Part shown: positions 6,442 to 10,846 of the stretch, one piece after another
How the letters are laid out: every line of letters begins with the position of its first letter
How positions within the stretch are numbered: position 1 is the stretch's first letter
Assembly: GCA_046497075.1 (NCBI GenBank)
Contig: JAWOGF010000037.1
Span: forward strand, 1-10,846
Direction: 5' to 3'
From: Saliniplasma sp046497075
Lineage (GTDB): Archaea > Thermoplasmatota > Thermoplasmata > Halarchaeoplasmatales > Halarchaeoplasmataceae
Length of the DNA stretch: 10,846 bases
Made by a program: the position numbers and the translations under genes
The notes under the pieces: model-generated
Told to the model about the DNA's origin: nothing
What the model saw: the letters and a program-made list of their open reading frames with translations, nothing else
Database searches by the model: none

Positions 6442-7011
6442 TTTTTTAATCTGTAAAATATAATCATAGGTATGTAGTTTTTTGATCGAAGTTTGAAAAT
6501 CACGACTGGAAAAGAAATCTTTAAGAGTTTCAGGTTCGAAGAAATATGACGGTTCGCCAACTAACTTTTCTCCGAACTCGATGAATTTAGTTAAAGGACT
6601 TTGTGGATCCAGTTCCAGGATCAATATCTCTCCCTCGGGCTTAAGAACTCTTACCATCTCCCTTAAACTCTCCGATTTGTTTTCAAAATGATGGAGAGCA
6701 TCTACGCAAAGTACGAGATCAAAAGTTTCGGAATCGAAGGGTGTTCTACATGCTTTTCCACGAACTTTGTTGTGCGAGGTAGGTGCTTTCTGCATCATCT
6801 CTTTTGACTCATCTAACAGGTACACATCTACATCGGAACGCTCTTTCAAGATCTTCTCCAGTAGCATACCCGTGCCGCCTCCTACATCTAGAATTTTATC
6901 GCCCTGGCTTAATTCCATCTCTTGGATCATCTTTTCTCTCGTACCAGAAAATAATAACCTCTCGAAGAAAGGGTATATCGGGGCAAGGAGGTCGAAGATT
7001 TTGAATTTCAT
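6433..7011 (-). CDS. Class I SAM-dependent methyltransferase
   Basis: A 192-residue Methyltransf_11-type domain with little else. Motif I is ILDVGGGTG (40-48), binding S-adenosylmethionine. An acidic residue follows strand 2 (YLLDESKEMM), and motif IV is FDLVLCVDALHHF, followed by VLKPEGEILILEL. The arrangement resembles UbiE/COQ5-like and other small-molecule methyltransferases, but the substrate cannot be inferred. The N-terminus IFDLLAPIYPFFERL is a cap helix of the kind seen in UbiE-like enzymes. Its gene is leaderless in appearance, with a TATA box about 24 nt before the ATG. It is divergent from the HIT gene and overlaps the small gene tail to tail. A part in quinone or lipid methylation is possible given the nearby ubiA, but unproven. 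Confidence 0.9.
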   Translation of the reverse strand: MKFKIFDLLAPIYPFFERLLFSGTREKMIQEMELSQGDKILDVGGGTGMLLEKILKERSDVDVYLLDESKEMMQKAPTSHNKVRGKACRTPFDSETFDLVLCVDALHHFENKSESLREMVRVLKPEGEILILELDPQSPLTKFIEFGEKLVGEPSYFFEPETLKDFFSSRDFQTSIKKLHTYDYILQIKKSE

Positions 7012-7029
7012 CTATTGAAAATCATTCTA

Positions 7030-7040
7030 GTATAATTAAA
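7030..7040 (-). promoter_or_regulatory. TATA box of the methyltransferase gene
   Basis: TTTAATTATAC on the minus strand, centred about 24 nt before ATG 7011. No ribosome-binding site is visible, so this is another likely leaderless transcript. Confidence 0.5.
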
Positions 7041-7126
7041 GGTTAATGGAGTTCTTTTTAAGTTCTGTTAAAACATACTTCGTAGAAATCAGATAAGTTG
7101 ATATGCCTATAATCTATTAACCGCTT

Positions 7127-7606
7127 ATGAGTTTCCACCACGACTTTGAAAGATGGAAAGAGATGACCAACCCAGAGAACTGCCCTGTCTGCAACTCGGA
7201 ACCGATGCCTGAGGATATGATCGATATGTACGAATTAGAGCACTCTTGGTTGAACTCAGAACCTGTAGAATGCATCAAATGGGCGTGTCACATTACAGCT
7301 AAGTACCACGGGATCGAACTGCACGATCTAGATGAAGAAGAACTCTTAGGTTTCATGAAGGACGTACAGATATACTCGAAAGCGCTGAAAAACGTCACTG
7401 GTGCAGTGAAGATCAACTACGAGATCCACGGAAATACAATCCCACATCTGCATCTTCACCTGTATCCAAGGACCGTAGATGACCCTTTCCCTGGAGAGCC
7501 AATCGATTACAATAGAAAAAAAGATGATATCTACGAAGAAGGAGAGTATGAAAAGTTTGTAAAAGAGATGAGAGAAGAGATAGACGGATTGACTTCATCT
7601 CGATGA
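7127..7606 (+). CDS. HIT-family nucleotide-binding protein
   Basis: A 159-residue protein with the histidine-triad motif HLHLHLYPR (H107, H109, H111). This is the catalytic site of enzymes that hydrolyse or transfer nucleotide phosphates (Hint, Fhit, GalT-like). Upstream is NYEIHGNTIPHLH, the normal approach to the triad; the middle histidine would be the nucleophile. The N-terminus has CPVC (C19, C22), a likely zinc knuckle together with later His/Cys residues (H55 or others). This is seen in HIT and GalT-like subsets. An acidic tail follows. The protein is cytosolic, and its substrate, possibly an AMP-linked or dinucleotide compound, is not predictable. No ribosome-binding site precedes the ATG; a weak TATA-like stretch lies near 7098-7105. 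The gene ends 32 bp before ubiA, which has its own promoter. Confidence 0.9.
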   Translation: MSFHHDFERWKEMTNPENCPVCNSEPMPEDMIDMYELEHSWLNSEPVECIKWACHITAKYHGIELHDLDEEELLGFMKDVQIYSKALKNVTGAVKINYEIHGNTIPHLHLHLYPRTVDDPFPGEPIDYNRKKDDIYEEGEYEKFVKEMREEIDGLTSSR

Positions 7607-7607
7607 T

Positions 7608-7617
7608 TTAAATATAT
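7608..7617 (+). promoter_or_regulatory. TATA box of the ubiA-like gene
   Basis: TTTAAATATA, centred about 26 nt before ATG 7639, right after the HIT stop. It implies independent, leaderless transcription of the prenyltransferase gene. Confidence 0.6.
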
Positions 7618-7638
7618 TGAATACGTTAGGTTTACATA

Positions 7639-8580
7639 ATGAGTGGGAGTGAAGATAAACCAAGTTTTCCAGAGATGATAAGGGCACCGTTCCTGTTCGC
7701 CATCTTAGTACCTTTAATTTCCGGGACTTTAGTTTCAGTTACGATATCCGACTCATTTAAGCCTCTTAATTTCTTACTCGTTTTTATCATAGGTATAAGT
7801 CTTCACATAACTACCAACGTGTACAACGACATATACGATACACTGCAGGGAGCCGATAACCGAAAATCCATGAAAAGTGAGTTCAGCGGAGGGTCCGGTA
7901 TAATAGTTAATCATCCCGAACTGTTATCGAAGATGTACCTGATCGCAAGGTCTGGGATCGTTATAGGACTTGTTGGGACAATTTTATTGACAGCCTTGAT
8001 CGATAGAACACTCTGGTTACCCCTTTGGATAGTCATATCTATCTCCGTGTTTTTGAGTAAATACTACACCGCTGAACCTTTCAAATTGGCTTACAGGGGT
8101 ATGGGGGAGTTGGCGGTCGTTATAGGGTTTGGACCTTTGGCAGTATTACTAGCCGGATTCGGTCAAAACGTAGGTTTCCATCCGATTTTACTGTCGATCT
8201 CACCGATCACCGGTTTCGGAACGCTGTTCATAGTCTGGATGGGGCAGATGGTAGACCTTCCAACAGATATAAAAGGAAAAAAATTGGGACTAGTAGCTAG
8301 GATCGGTTTCAGTAGATCGAAATACGGTTTGATCGGAATACATCTTATAGCTCTTGTGAATGTTTTAATCGTAGTACTTTTTCTGCTAAATCCGGGTTGG
8401 CCATTATTGATAGCCTTTACATCTCATGCCATTCTACTCCCGAAGATGTGGTCCGAATTGAAAGGGATTAACGGTCACGACTCAAAGATAAGATATATCT
8501 CTAAACTAAATTTCAGGTTATACGCATCCTTTTCTATACTCCTGATGCTTGGATATGGAGTAGATCTGATGATAGCATGA
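7639..8580 (+). CDS. UbiA-family prenyltransferase, MenA-like
   Basis: A 313-residue membrane protein with about eight or nine helices. The first aspartate-rich motif is NVYNDIYDTLQGAD (60-73); N63, D64, D67 and D73 fit the Mg-binding NDxxDxxxD site for prenyl diphosphate. The second is DLPTD (206-210) followed by IKGKKLGLVARIG. Between them is YYTAEPFKLAYRGMGELAVV (142-161), a loop typical of MenA-like members rather than of archaeal lipid (DGGGP) synthases. The enzyme should attach a polyprenyl chain to an aromatic or similar acceptor at the membrane, plausibly in menaquinone-type quinone synthesis. The exact acceptor is inferred, not shown. The gene is convergent with the NDH-2-like oxidoreductase gene, with only 7 bp between stops. 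Confidence 0.9.
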   Translation: MSGSEDKPSFPEMIRAPFLFAILVPLISGTLVSVTISDSFKPLNFLLVFIIGISLHITTNVYNDIYDTLQGADNRKSMKSEFSGGSGIIVNHPELLSKMYLIARSGIVIGLVGTILLTALIDRTLWLPLWIVISISVFLSKYYTAEPFKLAYRGMGELAVVIGFGPLAVLLAGFGQNVGFHPILLSISPITGFGTLFIVWMGQMVDLPTDIKGKKLGLVARIGFSRSKYGLIGIHLIALVNVLIVVLFLLNPGWPLLIAFTSHAILLPKMWSELKGINGHDSKIRYISKLNFRLYASFSILLMLGYGVDLMIA

Positions 8581-8587
8581 ATTGAAT

Positions 8588-9619
8588 TCATAATCTTAAC
8601 AGCGCACCCTTTTCTAAAAGATATTTGACCAAAGCTGGGACCGGGCCAGGTATAGCTAAAGGATTAAAAGATATCAGGCCGTTCACATCCCCCAAGCTGA
8701 TGAAAAGTGGAATCTTTACATTGCTGTAGGTTTTCAGAGGACTGTCTTTGCTGAATCTGATCACGTTATGAGCTATGACTTTAGAATGTGAATCCGCATT
8801 ATGGCCGGTCTTCTCCTCATCGATATCAGTTATATCCCCGCCGGCGAAGATATTTGGATGATCTATCAGTTGGAGATGGTCGTTGACTCTGAGCGTATTT
8901 CTTTCAGTAAAACAAGAATCTCCAAAACCACGAAATAAACTTCTATCGAAGCACAATCCAGTACTCCAGATACAAACATCTGATCTGATCTTCCTACCTT
9001 CATCGGTTACGTATTCATCACCTTCGCGATCAACGACCTTTTCATCAAATATCAATCGAACACCTTTGTTTCTAAGGTACCTTTCAGCAAAGAAAGAAGC
9101 CATTTTGGGATTCCTCTCAATGAGTCTCCCATGAGGATGTACTAAAGTAACGTTCTTTTCAGTCTTAGATGCTATTTCGGCCGCAACTTCTGTACCTATC
9201 AAACCCCCTCCGACGATCAGAACATCGCTCGCCTTCTCCATCCGTTTAGACAGTTCCTTGACTTCTTCTCCAGACCTAACTGTGAATACGTTCTTTTTTT
9301 CATCTAAATATATTGGATAATCGGCTCCTAAAGAAATCACTAAAATATCGTAATCGATTTTTCTTTCGGCAGTTGAAATGTGATCTGGGGTTACTTTTAC
9401 AACTTTTTCCGTAAGTACATCTACTTCGTTCAAAAAGGTTGAATACCGCTTGATGATCCTCTTATGATATTCTGGATCTGTGATCAATTTTGGTAAAGAC
9501 GGATAATATTCAAAGTATGGTTGCTCATCTATCAGAACTAGGTCGATTCCGCTTCTCCCATCCAATCTTTTAGCAACCATCGAACCGCAGAACCCTCCGC
9601 CTAGGATCACAACTCTCAT
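8588..9619 (-). CDS. FAD/NAD(P)-dependent oxidoreductase, NDH-2/FSP1-like
   Basis: A 343-residue two-dinucleotide-binding-domain flavoprotein. The N-terminal FAD site is VVILGGGFCG (3-12) and the NAD(P)H site is VLIVGGGLIG (133-142). The second FAD-contacting motif is IFAGGDI (257-263), and LVISLGA (93-99) is the usual strand before the linker. The short C-terminus (GPVPALVKYLLEKGALLRL) could dip into the membrane, as in NDH-2 and FSP1/AIFM2 enzymes. It likely transfers electrons from NAD(P)H to a quinone or other acceptor. ATG 9619 is chosen because a TATA box lies 26 nt before it and the FAD motif begins at once. Extending to 9742 would add 41 unlike residues across the divergent promoter. 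C11 and C223 lie near the flavin motifs but no redox pair is evident. Confidence 0.9.
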   Translation of the reverse strand: MRVVILGGGFCGSMVAKRLDGRSGIDLVLIDEQPYFEYYPSLPKLITDPEYHKRIIKRYSTFLNEVDVLTEKVVKVTPDHISTAERKIDYDILVISLGADYPIYLDEKKNVFTVRSGEEVKELSKRMEKASDVLIVGGGLIGTEVAAEIASKTEKNVTLVHPHGRLIERNPKMASFFAERYLRNKGVRLIFDEKVVDREGDEYVTDEGRKIRSDVCIWSTGLCFDRSLFRGFGDSCFTERNTLRVNDHLQLIDHPNIFAGGDITDIDEEKTGHNADSHSKVIAHNVIRFSKDSPLKTYSNVKIPLFISLGDVNGLISFNPLAIPGPVPALVKYLLEKGALLRL

Positions 9620-9640
9620 TAATTTTGTAAAATATCGAAC

Positions 9641-9650
9641 GGATAAATAG
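9641..9650 (-). promoter_or_regulatory. TATA box of the oxidoreductase gene
   Basis: CTATTTATCC on the minus strand, centred about 26 nt before ATG 9619. It supports that start and a leaderless mRNA. Confidence 0.55.
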
Positions 9651-9671
9651 TTAATGAATAGCTCGGTAAAA

Positions 9672-9681
9672 AAATATATAG
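9672..9681 (+). promoter_or_regulatory. TATA box of the coiled-coil gene
   Basis: AAAATATATAG-like element (9671-9681) predicting transcription start near 9703, about 30 nt before ATG 9733. It lies between two divergent promoters and could be co-regulated with the oxidoreductase. Confidence 0.45.
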
Positions 9682-9722
9682 AAAAACAACAAACTCTTAT
9701 ACTTGAAAATATATGTATTAGT

Positions 9723-9728
9723 GGTGAG
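9723..9728 (+). promoter_or_regulatory. Ribosome-binding site of the coiled-coil gene
   Basis: GGTGAG, 4 nt before ATG 9733. It decides this start over TTG 9703. Confidence 0.5.
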
Positions 9729-9732
9729 TTAT

Positions 9733-9969
9733 ATGGTTTCAAAAAGGAAAAAAGAATCGAAAGGTTCCTCTAAAAAGAAATTAGATAATTATCAAGACAA
9801 GATGAGCAAAGTCCAGGAAAAAATAACTGAGTTGAAAGGTAAGATGAAGGAAGCCGAAGACAAGGGAAACGAGAAAAAAGCCCAAAAGATCCAGGATAAG
9901 ATATATGATTATCAAACAAAGATGAACAAGTTACAGGTGAAGATCGACGAAGCTTCCAGGAAAAAGTGA
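9733..9969 (+). CDS. Small basic coiled-coil protein with internal repeat
   Basis: A 78-residue, lysine-rich protein of unknown function. The N-terminus (VSKRKKESKGSSKKK) is strongly basic and likely disordered. Two amphipathic helices follow, about 17-42 and 47-76, separated by the turn DKGN. They contain a repeated pattern: NYQDKMSKVQEKI (19-31) and DYQTKMNKLQVKI (59-71) share Y, Q, K, M, K, Q, K and I in register, 40 residues apart. A helical hairpin that assembles as a coiled coil is the simplest reading. The basic tail could bind nucleic acid or acidic membranes. GGTGAG lies 4 nt before ATG 9733; the TTG at 9703 is a poorer start. It precedes corA by 122 bp and has its own terminator-like T8 run. 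Confidence 0.75.
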   Translation: MVSKRKKESKGSSKKKLDNYQDKMSKVQEKITELKGKMKEAEDKGNEKKAQKIQDKIYDYQTKMNKLQVKIDEASRKK

Positions 9970-10002
9970 ACCTACAAACTGTTCAAAAAATTTCCTAAAC
10001 CC

Positions 10003-10023
10003 CTATCATTTTTTTTGTGATAG
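10003..10023 (+). terminator. Hairpin/oligo-T terminator after the coiled-coil gene
   Basis: The perfect 6-bp inverted repeat CTATCA/TGATAG encloses a T8 run in its loop, 34 nt after the stop. In archaea the T8 run alone could end transcription; having it inside the loop rather than after the stem differs from bacterial intrinsic terminators. Confidence 0.5.
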
Positions 10024-10043
10024 TTATCTTTATTATTCAAAAA

Positions 10044-10052
10044 CTATTTATC
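10044..10052 (+). promoter_or_regulatory. Candidate TATA box of corA
   Basis: CTATTTATC predicts a start near 10074 and a leader of about 18 nt that holds AAGGTGA (10081-10087). A second candidate, TTTATAAGT (10062-10070), would start transcription at the GTG 10092 itself. Confidence 0.4.
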
Positions 10053-10091
10053 TCTATGGACTTTATAAGTAATTATATCGAAGGTGAAAAA

Positions 10092-10846
10092 GTGAAAGGT
10101 ATGTCAAAAAAGAGAGGGTTACCTTCTGGAAGTTTAGTCCATGTTGGTGAACAAAAAATGAAGGATACTGAGATAACCCTCATAGATTTTGACGAGGACC
10201 ATTTTAAAGAAAAAAAGGTAAGGGATATCGAGGTGTGTAAAAGGTATAAAGAAAAACCAACTACCACTTGGATCAACATCGATGGTCTGCACGATATTGA
10301 AAAAATAGAAGAACTCGGTAAGTTCTATGGTCTCCATCCTTTACTTATGGAGGATATCCTAAATACGTACCAGAGGCCTAAATACGAAGAATTCGAAAAT
10401 CATCTATTTTTAATCCTAAAGATGCTTTACAGAGATAATAAAGATGGTCAGATAATGAAAGAACAGGTCAGTGTTGTTATTGGTGAAAACTTTGTATTGA
10501 CCTTCCAAGAAAAAAGCGGTGATGTTTTCGATCAGATAAGAAATAGGATCAAAAAGGAAGGCAGTAGGATTAGAAATAATAAAGCGGATTTTCTCGCATA
10601 CACGCTAATCGATGCAGTCGTTGACCATTATTTTGTAGTACTGGAAGAATTTGGCGAGAGGATCGAGGACATCGAGGGTGAACTCATCGATAACCCCGAA
10701 CAAGAAACATTGTACAGGATCCACAACACCAAAAGGGATATGATCACTTTGAGGAAATCAGTATGGCCTTTGAGAGAAGTCATCAACGGTTTTTTAAGAG
10801 AAGATTCCCACCTCATAAGAGACGACACTAGGATCTATCTAAGAGA
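10092..10846 (+). CDS. corA: CorA-type magnesium/cobalt channel, 3' end outside window
   Basis: The first 251 residues of a CorA-family protein; the gene runs off the right edge. After a short basic tail comes LPSGSLVHVG, then the conserved WINIDGLHD (60-68), GLHPLLMEDILN (80-91) with RPKYEE after it, and SVWPLREVI (223-231). These mark the cytoplasmic funnel domain and stalk helix of prokaryotic CorA. The two transmembrane helices and the GMN selectivity motif would lie beyond the window, so full function cannot be confirmed. The protein forms a pentamer that admits Mg2+ (also Co2+ or Ni2+). GTG 10092 is preferred because AAGGTGA lies 4 nt upstream; ATG 10101, three residues shorter, is the alternative. 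No Mg-responsive leader is seen. Confidence 0.93.
   Translation, partial: MKGMSKKRGLPSGSLVHVGEQKMKDTEITLIDFDEDHFKEKKVRDIEVCKRYKEKPTTTWINIDGLHDIEKIEELGKFYGLHPLLMEDILNTYQRPKYEEFENHLFLILKMLYRDNKDGQIMKEQVSVVIGENFVLTFQEKSGDVFDQIRNRIKKEGSRIRNNKADFLAYTLIDAVVDHYFVVLEEFGERIEDIEGELIDNPEQETLYRIHNTKRDMITLRKSVWPLREVINGFLREDSHLIRDDTRIYLR

Noticed and set aside
8883..9134. Plus-strand 83-codon open frame within the oxidoreductase gene
   Set aside because: It lies opposite conserved NAD/FAD-domain coding sequence and has no coherent domain, RBS or promoter; it is an antisense shadow.
9620..9742. 41-residue hydrophobic N-terminal extension of the oxidoreductase (a possible signal anchor)
   Set aside because: The extension crosses the divergent promoter and the TATA box centred 26 nt before ATG 9619, and it overlaps the start of the coiled-coil gene. 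The FAD motif begins directly after ATG 9619.
1..10846. CRISPR array, insertion sequence, phage or toxin-antitoxin system
   Set aside because: No regularly spaced direct repeats, transposase motifs, integrase or paired small toxin/antitoxin-like genes were seen.

Overview
This AT-rich window looks archaeal, most likely from a mesophilic euryarchaeon. Most genes have an A/T-rich TATA-like box. Several boxes sit about 24-27 nt before the start codon with no ribosome-binding site, as expected for leaderless archaeal mRNAs. Other genes carry GGTGA or GGAGGTGA Shine-Dalgarno sequences. The genes (CorA, UspA, a MenA/UbiA-like prenyltransferase, a DUF3795 protein, a HIT protein, an AAA/TPR protein) fit an archaeal chromosome. 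A CspA-type cold-shock protein argues against a hyperthermophile, and many proteins are rich in Asp/Glu. I cannot fix the class; Thermoplasmata-like or methanogen-related lineages are possible.

Layout. 1-98 (-): start of a probable membrane protein cut by the window edge, apparently with a frame break. 201-2729 (-): a large STAND-type ATPase with a long TPR array. 2951-3361 (-): UspA, divergent from an ABC-2 exporter operon (ATPase 3467-4423, permease 4420-5184, overlapping start/stop). 5288-5482 (-): CspA. 5489-5723: noncoding. 5724-6125 (-): DUF3795 cysteine-rich protein, divergent from a 67-residue unknown protein (6238-6441, +). That gene overlaps tail-to-tail with a SAM methyltransferase (6433-7011, -). 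7127-7606 (+): HIT-family protein. 7639-8580 (+): UbiA-family prenyltransferase. 8588-9619 (-): FAD/NAD(P) oxidoreductase of the NDH-2/FSP1 type, convergent with ubiA. 9733-9969 (+): small basic coiled-coil protein. 10092 onward (+): CorA-type magnesium/cobalt channel, cut at the right edge before its membrane segments.

Most genes are single units with their own promoters; only the ABC pair is clearly an operon. The main functional link I can suggest is between the prenyltransferase (possible quinone side-chain attachment) and the NDH-2/FSP1-like oxidoreductase (possible quinone reduction). The rest is housekeeping, stress response, transport and signalling. I found no mobile element, CRISPR array, tRNA, rRNA or clear multi-gene novel system. 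The least explained items are the two small proteins, the DUF3795 protein, the orphan TPR-ATPase and the frame-broken membrane protein at the left edge.
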